The notes: generated from the sequence alone by a model not told the origin. Positions 8,590 through 18,023 are shown, counted from the first letter of the stretch. The stretch: 64,000 bases of DNA from Clostridiales bacterium (GCA_003343885.1 QAKH01000071.1:1-64000); one strand, 5' to 3'. Made by a program: numbers and translations.

Positions 8590-8624
8590 TATAAAAAAAT
8601 AAAGCGGAAACAAGCTCCGCTTTA
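8590..8624 (-). terminator. Rho-independent terminator of fba
   Basis: On the minus strand AAAGCGGA pairs with TCCGCTTT (plus positions 8601-8608 and 8616-8623) and is followed by ATTTTTTTAT. It lies just after the fba stop codon. Confidence 0.8.
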
Positions 8625-8636
8625 TATATCAAAAAA

Positions 8637-9569
8637 TCAGTCAGCCATACCAGAAGAACCGAGAACGTTCTTAATCTTGTGTTTTACAAGGTTCTTAACA
8701 TTTTCTCTAGCCGGGCCAAGGTAGCTTCTCGGGTCGAAAATCTCAGGTGATTTAAAGAACACTTCACGAATAGCTGCAGTGCATGCAAGTCTTATGTCAG
8801 AGTCGATGTTGATCTTACATACAGCCATCGTAGCAGCCTTTCTGAGCAGCTCTTCCGGTACGCCCTTAGCGTCAGCAAGGTTACCGCCGTTTTCGTTTAT
8901 TACTTTTACATATTCCTGATTTACAGAAGAAGCTCCGTGGAGAACGATGGGGAATTCGGGAAGTCTGCGGGAAATTTCTTCAAGTATGTCAAAGCGAAGC
9001 TTGGGTTCGCCTTTGAACTTGAAAGCGCCGTGGCTTGTACCGATAGCGATAGCAAGGCTGTCGACGCCGGTCTTGGAAACAAATTCCTCAACCTCGTTGG
9101 GATTTGTATACATAGCATCCTCAGCGGATACATTTACGTCATCCTCAATACCGGCGAGCTTACCGAGTTCTCCCTCAACAACAATTCCTCTTGAATGTGC
9201 GTAGTCAACTACCTTCTTTGTAAGTTCGATATTTTCCTCAAAGCTGTACTTTGAACCGTCAATCATGACAGAAGAGAAGCCCTGGTCAATGCAGGCTTTG
9301 CATATTTCAAAACTGTCTCCGTGGTCGAGATGGAGAGCGAAATCGATACCGGAGTCCTCGCAAGCTGCCTTAGCGAGTGCGAGCAGATACGCAGGTTTTG
9401 CGTACTTTCTTGCGCCAGCTGAAACCTGAAGAATAACAGGTGATTTTTCTTCGGCGGCAGCTTCGGTTACAGCCTGAATGATTTCCATGTTGTTAATGTT
9501 GAAAGCACCTACCGCATAGTGGTTTGCATATGCTTTTTTGAACATTTCCTTTGTTGAGATGATTGCCAT
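8637..9569 (-). CDS. fba: Class II fructose-bisphosphate aldolase
   Basis: The protein has 310 residues, the usual size. It cleaves fructose-1,6-bisphosphate in glycolysis using zinc. Metal ligands and substrate residues are visible in HLDHGDSFE (catalytic Asp and zinc His), VEGELGKLAG, AIGTSHGAFKF and VLHGASS. AAAGGTGC lies upstream of the ATG, and a strong terminator follows. upp lies upstream on the same strand 47 bases away. A tagatose-bisphosphate aldolase of the same family cannot be fully excluded, but the GTSHG and LHGAS forms suit fba. Confidence 0.92.
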   Translation of the reverse strand: MAIISTKEMFKKAYANHYAVGAFNINNMEIIQAVTEAAAEEKSPVILQVSAGARKYAKPAYLLALAKAACEDSGIDFALHLDHGDSFEICKACIDQGFSSVMIDGSKYSFEENIELTKKVVDYAHSRGIVVEGELGKLAGIEDDVNVSAEDAMYTNPNEVEEFVSKTGVDSLAIAIGTSHGAFKFKGEPKLRFDILEEISRRLPEFPIVLHGASSVNQEYVKVINENGGNLADAKGVPEELLRKAATMAVCKINIDSDIRLACTAAIREVFFKSPEIFDPRSYLGPARENVKNLVKHKIKNVLGSSGMAD

Positions 9570-9616
9570 GTTTTTTGCACCTTTCTTTATCTTATAATAT
9601 TTTTTTACTTATCTGC

Positions 9617-10249
9617 TTATTTTGTACCGAATATACGGTCGCCCGCATCGCCAAGCCCAGGAACTATATAACCGTTTTCATTAAGCTTTTCGTCTACGCA
9701 GCCACAGTAAAAGTGTACGTCAGGGTGATCCTTTGATATGCGGGAAATTCCTTCAGGAGCTGCGATTATTGACATAAACTTGATGTTTTTGCAGCCCTTG
9801 TTCTTAATAAAATCAATTGCAGCCGAACCTGATCCGCCTGTAGCAAGCATCGGGTCAAGTATAATTACCAAGCGATTTGCAATATCCTCCGGAAGTTTGC
9901 AATAATATTCGTGAGGCTCGAGAGTAACCTCATCTCTGTACAAGCCTATATGGCCGACCTTAGCGGACGGAACAAGCGACAAAATACCGCTTACCATTCC
10001 GAGTCCGGCGCGAAGGATAGGTACAATTGCCAGTTTTTTTCCGGCAATCATTTTAGCTCTTGTGGTAGTTATGGGAGTTTTTATTTCGACATATTCCGTG
10101 GGAAGATCTCTGAGAGCTTCGTATCCCATGAGCATAGCAATTTCTTCGATGAGTTCTCTGAATTGCTTGCTTCCGGTCTTCTCATCTCTTAAAATGGATA
10201 TTTTGTGAGTTATAAGCGGATGGTCAAAAATCGTAACTTGATTTTCCAT
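9617..10249 (-). CDS. upp: Uracil phosphoribosyltransferase
   Basis: The protein has about 210 residues from the ATG at 10249 (MENQVTIFDHPLITHK). A TTG four codons upstream directly abuts the AAGGAAG element and is a less likely start. The PRPP-binding loop LDPMLATGGS and the C-terminal uracil site GDAGDRIFGTK are intact. It salvages uracil to UMP in the cytosol. fba follows on the same strand. Confidence 0.93.
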   Translation of the reverse strand: MENQVTIFDHPLITHKISILRDEKTGSKQFRELIEEIAMLMGYEALRDLPTEYVEIKTPITTTRAKMIAGKKLAIVPILRAGLGMVSGILSLVPSAKVGHIGLYRDEVTLEPHEYYCKLPEDIANRLVIILDPMLATGGSGSAAIDFIKNKGCKNIKFMSIIAAPEGISRISKDHPDVHFYCGCVDEKLNENGYIVPGLGDAGDRIFGTK

Positions 10250-10389
10250 AGTGTCTTTCAACTTCCTTACTTATTATTGTGTTATTTATCGTGTCTTTCT
10301 ATTCTAAAACATTTTACTAAATTTTTCGACTTTTTGCAATAGATAAACGGGATTGTTAATAATATAACCAAAGAAAATTAATATTGAAA

Positions 10390-10430
10390 AAAGATAACAA
10401 AAGTCAGCCGCCGGAAAAGAGCGGCGGCTG
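10390..10430 (-). terminator. Terminator of the GH99-like gene
   Basis: CAGCCGCCG (10405-10413) pairs with CGGCGGCTG (10422-10430). On the minus strand the stem is followed by ACTTTTGTTATCTTTTTT. It lies about 120 bases after the stop of the gene at 10549. The remaining bases from 10262 to 10548 show nothing else recognisable. Confidence 0.75.
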
Positions 10431-10548
10431 AGAGCTTATTATTCAAAATGCTTGTTGAGATTGCCAATGTTGGAGCGTATTTGAAATTTGATGTATCTGC
10501 TGTTCCTTAAACTTAAAATATCGACTTATGCGGTAAGCGTTTTATTCG

Positions 10549-13500
10549 TTAATTTGTTGTGACAAATATATCGCCGTTATCAAACGAGTATTTGTAGCCG
10601 CAGATATTGCATACGGTATCAAGAGGAACGGCAGGTACTCCGTCGACGAGAGGAACTTCGCCCGGAAGTTTGATGTTTGTTTCAGCGTCTAAAACGCATA
10701 TATCACTGCCGGCGGTGAATTTCATCTGCGTTTGACCAATTATCAGAACAAAAACTTTATTTGTTCTATTCCAGCTGTATGTCGCAGTTAATTTGTTCAT
10801 GATTTCATTTTTTGGAAACAGAGGAATAAACGGTACTCCGTTTATTATCGGAACCGGAAGTCCCGGAGATACGTTTTGCCCGTCAATGAACAAACAAGTT
10901 TTGGGTTTGGAGGACTTGATAAGTGCGACGGATTCTATTTCCCAAGAACCGGCACCGGACAGCGGATCAATTCTCATAATAGTAATATTTCCGCGCCAAA
11001 AGCCCTGATCTGCGCATGAAAAATACATGTCGTACAGACCGTCAGAGCGCTCTTGCTCATAAGACTCGGAAAGCATCTTGTTTCCGGAAAGATTAGGAGA
11101 GTCTTCTGTCGCGTAGAAAATCTGAAATCCTCGGCGCATAACCTTGCCTTCTCCATTCTTGGCGAGCGCCGACACACGGATATAATCGACGTCGTCTGCC
11201 GAAAAGTCTGCGTTTCCGTCAAGTATTATCTGCGGATCTATTCCGTCAGACGTTCCGTAAAGCCTGCCGTTTGAATGCTTCTTGTCATGAGCGTTGGTAT
11301 AGTAGTTCCACTTGTCGTAGGTGGATGCGTCTGAAAAATCCCAAACCTTAACTGTTTTTGCATCCTTGTCTGCTTTTGGCACCTCAAGACGTCTTTCGGG
11401 CCTTAGCCATGAATGACCTTGCGGGAATAAGATGTCTATACGTTTTTTCTGATTCTCCGTCGGTTTTTCATCAATGTGCTCGCCGCCGTCTGTGAATAAT
11501 TTCCTTATGGTATCGATAAATCCAAAACCGTGAAGATTCGACGGGTTTATGTAGTGCCCTTCGTCGAACTCGTTCCAGCAGGAAAGCAGCAGCATTTTGC
11601 TCTGCCATGAGCTTTGATCTGGGAAATTTCGCTTGTCGGTAAGATAAACCGATTTTGTCCAGTTAAGTATTTTTTCGTATTCGTCTATACTTATTGACGG
11701 ATAACGCTTGTCATGCCTTGCCACGCAGTTGAATCCAACGCCGACTGTCGGAACGTGTACAACGGATTTCGCGTATTTCGCAAATCTTTCCGCCGCCCCG
11801 GAGAGCATTTCTTCCTGATATTCTGAAGTGTATGAGCTTGTGCCCCAGTTGTAGGCATATGTTCCGTCAACGCCGAGTGCCTCTCTTAACTCAATTTCTT
11901 CTTTTGAGGAGCCGCCTCCGGCGCACAGCAGAATAATATCTGAAAAGCCTTCCTTTTTCACTGCTTCCCTTAAGAAATCAAGCTCTTTTCTTGCCTGTTC
12001 GACGCTTCCGAAGTATCCGGGGCTTACAAGCGTTCTGATATTGTATATTGAAAATACCGGCTTGCCGTCAATACAGTAGTAGCACGGATCTTTGAAATAA
12101 TACTCCATAAAGAACGGAACAAGGTATTTTTCAAAGGCTTCGGGCGATATTTGCCTTGTGAAATTGTTTTCCCACATAATGGCGAATTTTGAATATTTTT
12201 TGTATACGGAATTGAAGTATCCGTCATGAAGCGCGAATGAGAATCCCGGGAATTTTATCGGTTCCGTTATGTTTTCCGGACCGTACCAGCATTGAAGCTG
12301 AAAATCTATGCCGTGCTCGCAGAACCATTTTGTTTCCCAGTCGGCAACTTCAGGAATCCCTTCGTCATAGTACCCCATATACGGAGTTATTTCGTCGTAC
12401 GGCGTGCATACGTCCCATGTAGCGTCATGAGTGCCGCGCCAGAAACCGTAACGCCACAGGGAACATACATGAAGTCCCACGTGGTATCCGGTGCCGCAAA
12501 CCGGCTCAGGCTTCGGAACATAGTCAGAGGGAAGGGGATCAAGAGCGAATAACAATATGTCGTCAAGTCCTAATATACTGTTTCCCTTAACAGATATTTG
12601 CACTTTCTCAGGACTTATTTTTTCACTCGTATCAAGTTCAAAAATCCCCCTGTCCTTGCCGTTGAGACGGACAAGCATCTTTCCGCCGGCAAATTCCATT
12701 CTTAATGTGTTCCAAAGGTTTTTGGGATATTTGCATGCAATCCTGCCGTCGGTTAGGTATAAAATGCCGTTTGAGGCGCGTATGCCCATGCTGTTGAGTT
12801 TGAATGAGGCGTCAAGTTCATCCGATTTGTCAATGAATTTTAATTCAAAGCAGTATTCGCCGGGCAGATCGCTTACGCTTCTCTCAAGAACAGCATAGCC
12901 TCCCGAACTGTTAATAGTATAATAATACGTATCTTCCTTTGAAAAAGTGTGATCTGCGGAGTATGTAATCTTACCTGAACCTTTGTCGGACTCAAAAATC
13001 CAGTCGCAGGGCGTGTCGCCTTCAAACGGAGCAAGAAAGCGCTCGTTGCAAAGGTAATCGGCATAAAGCTTTACGCCTCTTGCGCTCAGAGAACCAACGT
13101 AACCTTTTTCAATTCCTATGGTTATGTACTCGAGATTTGAAGTATATACGTTTAGACTGTGAGTTCCGGCATCCTTATTGTTGATAATAACCGAGTAAGT
13201 GCCTTTTTTTAAATCAATAACTGCCTTAAAGCTGTTTTTGGCAGGCTGAGCGACAATATCTATCCCTGTTTTTGTGCCGTCGCAAAGAGCAAATGAGCCT
13301 CCGCAAGTTACAATACCGACAGCGGTTCTTCCGTCACTGTCATACAGCTTTACGGAAAAACCGTCCGGGCAGTCAATAACAAAGTTTGTTTCAAGCGTTA
13401 CAACACTGTCACTTTGAACTCTGAATTTGCGCTTCAGAAGCGTGTCAAATTCCGGGTGTACCTTTTCGAAATTAAACTGGGCGTAGCTGCCGCGCTTCGA

Positions 13501-13590
13501 AATATCAAGTCCGCGGTTGTCAAACTCCCAGCCGGAAAACGGGTGTTCGTTGTCATCAATGAGATAAACAGCGTGAGATATTCTGTCCAT
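10549..13590 (-). CDS. Large GH99-like (WbsX-type) glycan-active protein with C-terminal copper-amine-oxidase-N-like domain
   Basis: About 1,013 residues from ATG 13590 (MDRISHAVYL), which has GGAAGGG five bases upstream; the in-frame ATG 18 bases earlier overlaps that site. The first ~360 residues look like two concanavalin-like beta-sandwich modules. The middle (about 370-740) resembles GH99-like/WbsX domains: GLHVCSLWRYGFWRG, YMGYYDEGIPEVADWE, FAIMWENN, and a final CWNEFDEGHYINPS. The last ~110 residues contain two INGVPFIPL / VDGVPAVPL units typical of the copper-amine-oxidase N-terminal repeat, a module common on exported proteins. Yet no signal peptide is visible. The activity is unproven; endo-mannosidase-like or related glycan cleavage is inferred. 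Confidence 0.65.
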   Translation of the reverse strand: MDRISHAVYLIDDNEHPFSGWEFDNRGLDISKRGSYAQFNFEKVHPEFDTLLKRKFRVQSDSVVTLETNFVIDCPDGFSVKLYDSDGRTAVGIVTCGGSFALCDGTKTGIDIVAQPAKNSFKAVIDLKKGTYSVIINNKDAGTHSLNVYTSNLEYITIGIEKGYVGSLSARGVKLYADYLCNERFLAPFEGDTPCDWIFESDKGSGKITYSADHTFSKEDTYYYTINSSGGYAVLERSVSDLPGEYCFELKFIDKSDELDASFKLNSMGIRASNGILYLTDGRIACKYPKNLWNTLRMEFAGGKMLVRLNGKDRGIFELDTSEKISPEKVQISVKGNSILGLDDILLFALDPLPSDYVPKPEPVCGTGYHVGLHVCSLWRYGFWRGTHDATWDVCTPYDEITPYMGYYDEGIPEVADWETKWFCEHGIDFQLQCWYGPENITEPIKFPGFSFALHDGYFNSVYKKYSKFAIMWENNFTRQISPEAFEKYLVPFFMEYYFKDPCYYCIDGKPVFSIYNIRTLVSPGYFGSVEQARKELDFLREAVKKEGFSDIILLCAGGGSSKEEIELREALGVDGTYAYNWGTSSYTSEYQEEMLSGAAERFAKYAKSVVHVPTVGVGFNCVARHDKRYPSISIDEYEKILNWTKSVYLTDKRNFPDQSSWQSKMLLLSCWNEFDEGHYINPSNLHGFGFIDTIRKLFTDGGEHIDEKPTENQKKRIDILFPQGHSWLRPERRLEVPKADKDAKTVKVWDFSDASTYDKWNYYTNAHDKKHSNGRLYGTSDGIDPQIILDGNADFSADDVDYIRVSALAKNGEGKVMRRGFQIFYATEDSPNLSGNKMLSESYEQERSDGLYDMYFSCADQGFWRGNITIMRIDPLSGAGSWEIESVALIKSSKPKTCLFIDGQNVSPGLPVPIINGVPFIPLFPKNEIMNKLTATYSWNRTNKVFVLIIGQTQMKFTAGSDICVLDAETNIKLPGEVPLVDGVPAVPLDTVCNICGYKYSFDNGDIFVTTN

Positions 13591-13613
13591 GTCAACCCTT
13601 CCTTTCATCCAGT

Positions 13614-13634
13614 AATACCTTGCATTAAGGTATT
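13614..13634. promoter_or_regulatory. Perfect palindrome in the 5' leader of the GH99-like gene
   Basis: AATACCTT-GCATT-AAGGTATT, 8-bp perfect arms, located 24 bases before the start codon and downstream of the predicted transcription start. It may be an operator or a leader hairpin. Confidence 0.5.
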
Positions 13635-13677
13635 AAGTTGGGTATTTATTGTTTTTTTGCACTCTCGTGCTACGTCG

Positions 13678-13706
13678 ATTGTAAACCGAAAATGAACACT
13701 TGTCAA
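13678..13706 (-). promoter_or_regulatory. Promoter of the GH99-like gene (TTGACA-17-TACAAT)
   Basis: On the minus strand TTGACA (13706-13701) and TACAAT (13683-13678) are 17 bases apart. The start would be near 13671, about 80 bases before the ATG. Confidence 0.7.
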
Positions 13707-13777
13707 CACTTTTAGGAAAAATATTGAACAATTAAGCAAAAGTCTAAACTCTTTTATTATATTTTTTTCAAAATCGG

Positions 13778-13806
13778 TTGAAACAAACAATCTTTTGTGG
13801 TATCAT
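13778..13806 (+). promoter_or_regulatory. Promoter of ybaB-thyX run (TTGAAA-17-TATCAT)
   Basis: TTGAAA at 13778-13783 and TATCAT at 13801-13806 with a 17-base spacer, 37 bases before the ybaB start. Confidence 0.6.
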
Positions 13807-13842
13807 ATATGCTGAAAAATTATGAAAGGTATGGTATAACAA

Positions 13843-14190
13843 ATGAAGGCAAGATTACCCAAGGGAATCGGCGGAGGTCCGCAGAATATGCAGGCAATGA
13901 TAAAGCAGGCTCAGAAAATGCAGGAGGATATGGAAAAACTGCAGTCGGAGCTTGATGTTAAGGAGCATGAAATAACAGCCGGCGGGGGAGCAGTAAAAGT
14001 TAAAATAAAGGGAAACAGGGAAATTGTTTCGTTAGAGCTCTCCGAGGAGATTGTTGATCCGGAGGATATCGAAACACTTCAGGACCTTGTTATAGCAGCA
14101 GTAAATGAAGCGCTGAAAACAGTTGAGAAATATAACTCTGAGGCTATGAACAAAGTCACAGCAGGACTTAATGTGCCGGGACTTATTTAA
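13843..14190 (+). CDS. YbaB/EbfC family nucleoid-associated protein
   Basis: The protein has 115 residues. The helix MIKQAQKMQEDMEKLQSEL, the GGGAVKVKIKGNREIVSLEL strand segment and the C-terminal helix MNKVTAGLNVPGLI are the YbaB/EbfC fold. These proteins bind DNA as dimers with tweezers-like arms. The usual dnaX-ybaB-recR order is not kept here: thyX follows. GAAAGG precedes the ATG. Confidence 0.92.
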   Translation: MKARLPKGIGGGPQNMQAMIKQAQKMQEDMEKLQSELDVKEHEITAGGGAVKVKIKGNREIVSLELSEEIVDPEDIETLQDLVIAAVNEALKTVEKYNSEAMNKVTAGLNVPGLI

Positions 14191-14294
14191 ATTTTTTTGA
14201 ATTTTTTCAATTATTTATGTGTTTCTGTACCGATTTTACAATATCCATCGGTATAGAGCTTTAATTGACAGTTTACAAGGAAGGACGAGCTTAT

Positions 14295-15053
14295 ATGACG
14301 GTAAAACTTCTCGAACACACTCCAAATCCCGAACAGGTGATAGCTGCGGCGGCAAAGCTGTGTTATTCGAGCGTCGGAGTTGATGACATACTTGAAAAAA
14401 TGACTCCGGAAAAAACTGAGAATTTTATAAAAATGCTTATGGATCTCGGTCATGAAAGCCCGGTCGAGCATGTCAGCTTTACTTTCGCAATTGAGGGCGT
14501 ATCAAGGTCGCTTTTAGCCCAGCTTACCCGTCATCGTATAGCATCATACAGCGTTCAAAGCCAGCGTTACGTGGGTAAAGAAAATTTCGAATATATTATT
14601 CCTCCGGCGATTGAGGCAATTCCCGAAGCTAAGGAACTTTTTGTCAGGGCAATGGAAAATGACCGAGAAGTTTATAAAAAGCTTAACGCTGTTTTGAGCG
14701 AAGCTCATGCAAAGCGACTTGTCCAAGCGGGAGAAGATGAGGCGTCAGCCGTTAAAAAAGCACAGAAATTGGCAAATGAGGATTCAAGATACGTGCTTTC
14801 AAATGCGTGTGATACTAAAATCGTCATGACAATGAACGTGCGTTCTCTGTATAACTTTTTCTCTTTGCGCTGCTGCGAGCGTGCACAGTGGGAAATACGT
14901 GCTCTTGCAGTGGAAATGTTAAGACTCGTGAAGAACGTTGCTCCCGTACTTTTTAAGAACGCCGGACCTGGATGTGTCCGCGGAGCATGTTCTGAAGGAA
15001 ATATGAGCTGCGGAAAAGCCGCGGAGAAACGCAATTATTTTCGTGAAATGTGA
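14295..15053 (+). CDS. thyX: FAD-dependent thymidylate synthase
   Basis: About 252 residues from ATG 14295, with AAGGAAGG ten bases upstream; an in-frame codon at 14265 lacks such a site. The ThyX signature RHR-x7-S is seen as RHRIASYSVQSQRY starting at residue 78. It makes dTMP from dUMP with methylenetetrahydrofolate and FAD, without producing dihydrofolate. The C-terminal part has SLRCCERAQWEIR. The downstream tmk supplies the next step. Confidence 0.93.
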   Translation: MTVKLLEHTPNPEQVIAAAAKLCYSSVGVDDILEKMTPEKTENFIKMLMDLGHESPVEHVSFTFAIEGVSRSLLAQLTRHRIASYSVQSQRYVGKENFEYIIPPAIEAIPEAKELFVRAMENDREVYKKLNAVLSEAHAKRLVQAGEDEASAVKKAQKLANEDSRYVLSNACDTKIVMTMNVRSLYNFFSLRCCERAQWEIRALAVEMLRLVKNVAPVLFKNAGPGCVRGACSEGNMSCGKAAEKRNYFREM

Positions 15054-15122
15054 GAAAAATGTTGCGATAAAAAGCAAATCAAATTATTAGTGTGTCGGTA
15101 TATGATAAGGTGAGTTATAATA

Positions 15123-15797
15123 ATGGGGCATCTTTTGACTGTTGAAGCGCCGGACGCTTCCGGAAAATCTACACAAGTAAATCTTTTGGCAGAGAGATTA
15201 AAAAAAACAGGGAAGAACGTGAGGCTTATACGCTTTCCTAATTATGGTTCCGATGCATGTAAACCGGCGGAATTATATCTATCCGGAGTGCTCGGAAAAA
15301 ATCCGCAGGATACTAATCCTTATGCGGCGTCTGTATTTTTTGCCGTTGACAGGTATTTTTCATACAGAACAGATTGGAAACAAACTCTTGCCGAAAAAGA
15401 CAGCGTAATAATTCTTGACAGGTATACGACCTCAAACGCTGTCCACCAGCTTGCAAAAATAAAAGATGCCAAGGAAAGAGAAAGCTTTTTGGATTGGCTT
15501 TACGATTTTGAATTTACAAAGCTTGAGCTTCCGGTACCTGACGTGACTTTCTTTCTAGACGTGCCGCCGAAGGTGTCGGCTATGCTGTTAAAAAAACGCT
15601 CAGAATATGACTCGTCTCATTTTACTGATATTCACGAAGCAAATTTATCGTATTTGGAAGATTGTTACAGCGCAGCCGTTTTTGCCTCGGATAAAAAGGG
15701 TTGGATCCGCATAAACTGCACATACGGAGAAAAAATGCGTTCTATCGACGAAATCAGCGATGAAATATTTGACTTTGTAGTTAAGAATATTTTTTAA
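15123..15797 (+). CDS. tmk: Thymidylate kinase-like protein
   Basis: The protein has 224 residues. The P-loop EAPDASGKST lies at 8-17 (the common form is E-x-x-D-G-x-G-K-S/T, so the Gly after Asp is Ala here). The DRY motif is seen in LDRYTTSNA near residue 100, and the LID region follows near 155. It phosphorylates dTMP to dTDP. Its position 69 bases after thyX makes a thymidylate pair. The start has AAGG upstream. Confidence 0.88.
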   Translation: MGHLLTVEAPDASGKSTQVNLLAERLKKTGKNVRLIRFPNYGSDACKPAELYLSGVLGKNPQDTNPYAASVFFAVDRYFSYRTDWKQTLAEKDSVIILDRYTTSNAVHQLAKIKDAKERESFLDWLYDFEFTKLELPVPDVTFFLDVPPKVSAMLLKKRSEYDSSHFTDIHEANLSYLEDCYSAAVFASDKKGWIRINCTYGEKMRSIDEISDEIFDFVVKNIF

Positions 15798-15881
15798 ATG
15801 TGCTTACGCACCGCCACTTTGCGACTTTTTGTTTTTATCTGAAAATGACGGCTTTCCGCCTGAAAGGACACCACCTTTTTT

Positions 15882-16793
15882 ATGTTATCTTTTGCACCAA
15901 TAGAAAGTTTAAACAAAGAATATTACCGTGATATTTTGAAGAGAAAAGAGTTTTTTACCCAAAGCTGCGAATACGCATACGCTAACTTGTTTTCCTGGAG
16001 CGGAATGTACGGGACAACCTTTGCCGAGGATGATTACGGCCTTTATATTTCTATGAGACATGAGGGCGCTGACTATTATTTGTGTCCGATAGCAGGAACC
16101 GATAATATTCAGGACGCTTTTATCTCCCTTTTTAATCATGTAAGGCTTAGCTGTGCTTCTGAGGTAAACTTTGTTTGTCTGCCGGAGAATTATGCAAAAC
16201 TTCTCCAAACATCATTTGAGAAAGTGACACTTGACTCTGACAGAGGAAATTTCGATTATATATACTATACGGAAAGTCTTTCGAGTTTTTCAGGAAAAGC
16301 GCTCCACGCCAAAAAAAATCACCTCAATAAATTTTTATCATTGTACGCAAACAATTATGAATATCGCAGTATGACATCTATGGACGTGCCGTTTTGCCTG
16401 GAGTTTAACAAAAAGTGGTACGGAATAAATGAAGAGTACGTTGACTATGAGTTTTCTAACGAGCACATTGCAACAACCAAACTGCTTAAAAATTTTGATA
16501 AACTCGGTCTTGTAGGCGGAGTGTTGTTTGCGCAAGGCTCTCTGTGTGCATATACACTTGCTTCGGATAACTACGACGGCAGTGATACTTTGATAGTTCA
16601 CACTGAAAAAGGTCTTTATGACGTGCCGGGAGCATATCCTGCAATATGTTCGCTGTTTTTAAAGGATAAAACGGAAAAGTATAAGTACGTCAACAGAGAG
16701 GACGATTTGAACGACGAGGGATTAAGGCGTTCGAAAATGTCGTATAATCCATGTTTGTTCGAGCAGAAATTTTCTGCTTGTGTTAAATTTTAA
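15882..16793 (+). CDS. DUF2156 (GNAT-fold, phosphatidylglycerol lysyltransferase C-domain-like) protein
   Basis: The protein has 303 residues. The opening FAPIESLNKEYYRDILKRK, the CEYAYANLFSW segment and the second-half features KKNHLNKFLSLY and VNREDDLNDEGLRRSKMSY match DUF2156. This is a tandem GNAT fold related to the aminoacyl-transfer domain of MprF. No membrane segment is present. In this family lone cytosolic copies are frequent, and their substrates are mostly unknown. It sits in the tmk / DJ-1 run. Confidence 0.82.
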   Translation: MLSFAPIESLNKEYYRDILKRKEFFTQSCEYAYANLFSWSGMYGTTFAEDDYGLYISMRHEGADYYLCPIAGTDNIQDAFISLFNHVRLSCASEVNFVCLPENYAKLLQTSFEKVTLDSDRGNFDYIYYTESLSSFSGKALHAKKNHLNKFLSLYANNYEYRSMTSMDVPFCLEFNKKWYGINEEYVDYEFSNEHIATTKLLKNFDKLGLVGGVLFAQGSLCAYTLASDNYDGSDTLIVHTEKGLYDVPGAYPAICSLFLKDKTEKYKYVNREDDLNDEGLRRSKMSYNPCLFEQKFSACVKF

Positions 16794-16858
16794 GCTTATA
16801 TTTTAGCAGTGTCAGCTGTGCCGCTTTGGTACGGCTGAGATATAAAGGAGTTGTTTTT

Positions 16859-17410
16859 ATGGTTTACCTGTTTTTAGCAGACGGTTTTGAGGAAATTGAA
16901 GCATTGACTCAGGTCGATTACCTTAGAAGAGCCGGAATTGAGATTAAAACCTGTTCGGTAAGCGGAGAAATGTATGTTACCGGTTCAAAAGGTATTGTCG
17001 TTAAGGCCGATATGCCTTTGAGCGAGGCGTCCGTGTCTGAAGCTGATATGATTATTCTTCCGGGCGGCCTTGGAGGTGTTGACGGTATAAAATCAAGCGA
17101 GACCGCCATATCTATGATAAAAGAGGCTTCGGAGAAAGGAATACGCATAAGCGCAATATGCGCAGCGCCTACCATTCTTGCGGGACTTGGAATTTTAAAG
17201 GGAAGAAAATGCGTATGTTATCCTTCTATGCTTGATATGCTTCATGAGGGCGGCGGAGTAGTATGCGAAGATAAATCGGTCGTCTGCGACGGAAATATTA
17301 TAACTGCAAAAGCCGCCGGTGCATCGGAACAGTTCTCGTTTGCTATTATCTCTGCGCTTAAAGGAGATAATGCTGCAAATGCCGTTCGGGAGTCTATCTG
17401 TGCAAGGTAA
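16859..17410 (+). CDS. DJ-1/PfpI family protein (YajL-like)
   Basis: About 183 residues from ATG 16859, with AAAGGAG ten bases upstream; an earlier in-frame codon at 16826 has no ribosome site. The nucleophile-elbow cysteine is C101 in SAICAAPTIL, and the conserved Glu lies in DGFEEIEAL near the N-terminus. Members act on glyoxal-type protein damage or as chaperones; which applies here is not clear. It overlaps the start of the cyclo-ligase gene by about 30 bases, so translation is likely coupled. Confidence 0.9.
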   Translation: MVYLFLADGFEEIEALTQVDYLRRAGIEIKTCSVSGEMYVTGSKGIVVKADMPLSEASVSEADMIILPGGLGGVDGIKSSETAISMIKEASEKGIRISAICAAPTILAGLGILKGRKCVCYPSMLDMLHEGGGVVCEDKSVVCDGNIITAKAAGASEQFSFAIISALKGDNAANAVRESICAR

Positions 17411-18023
17411 GGCTGTCGGCATACGCTCTGTTCAGGATATACGTGCTGAGAAGCATGAGCTCAGGACTCTTAATTTACGTAAGCGCGCTGAAATTGATGC
17501 GTGTTTCAGATTGGAATGTGACAAAAAAATCGAAGAGTTGCTGTTAAAATCAGCTTCTTACCGGTATACAAAAAAAATCCTGCTTTACGCTTCTGCAAAA
17601 GGGGAGCCGGACACGATGAATTTTGCGTCCAAAGCTATTTTGGACGGTCGTGAGTTGTACTTCCCGAAGTCATACGCAAAAGGCATAATGCGTTTCTTCA
17701 AGGTGTCTGACCTTGGTAAGTTAACTGCCGGTAAATTCGGGATACTTGAGCCTTCAGAGGATAGCGAGGAATACTCGGAAAGCATTAGCGGCACAGATTT
17801 GTGCATTGTTCCCGGACTTTGCTTTGACCTTTGCGGTTACCGGATAGGGTACGGTAAAGGATATTATGATCGGTTTTTGTCCGGCTTTTCCGGTGTGACT
17901 GTCGGATTGACGTATTCGTTACTTCTCTCGGATAATCCGCTCCCACGGGAAAAAAGGTACGACAAATCAGTCGATGTGATAATAACTGAAAGGGGTATAA
18001 TCACGGTTGAAGGAAGAAAATAA
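17379..18023 (+). CDS. 5-formyltetrahydrofolate cyclo-ligase family protein
   Basis: About 214 residues. It converts 5-formyl-THF to methenyl-THF with ATP, which fits a cluster containing the folate user thyX. Signatures are KKILLYASAKGEPDT near residue 65, FGILEPSED, DLCIVPGLCFD and the C-terminal GYGKGYYDRFLSG. The start is uncertain: ATG 17370, ATG 17379 and GTG 17400 are all in frame inside the end of the DJ-1 gene; AAGGAG at 17361-17366 fits 17379 best. It overlaps the CPBP gene by 17 bases. Confidence 0.88.
   Translation: MPFGSLSVQGKAVGIRSVQDIRAEKHELRTLNLRKRAEIDACFRLECDKKIEELLLKSASYRYTKKILLYASAKGEPDTMNFASKAILDGRELYFPKSYAKGIMRFFKVSDLGKLTAGKFGILEPSEDSEEYSESISGTDLCIVPGLCFDLCGYRIGYGKGYYDRFLSGFSGVTVGLTYSLLLSDNPLPREKRYDKSVDVIITERGIITVEGRK

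Noticed and set aside
16815..16858. TPP-riboswitch-like bases (GCCGCTTTGGTACGGCTGAGATA) ahead of the DJ-1/ThiJ family gene
   Set aside because: Only the CTGAGA-like arm is present. The second conserved half of the THI box and room for a terminator are missing before the start codon.
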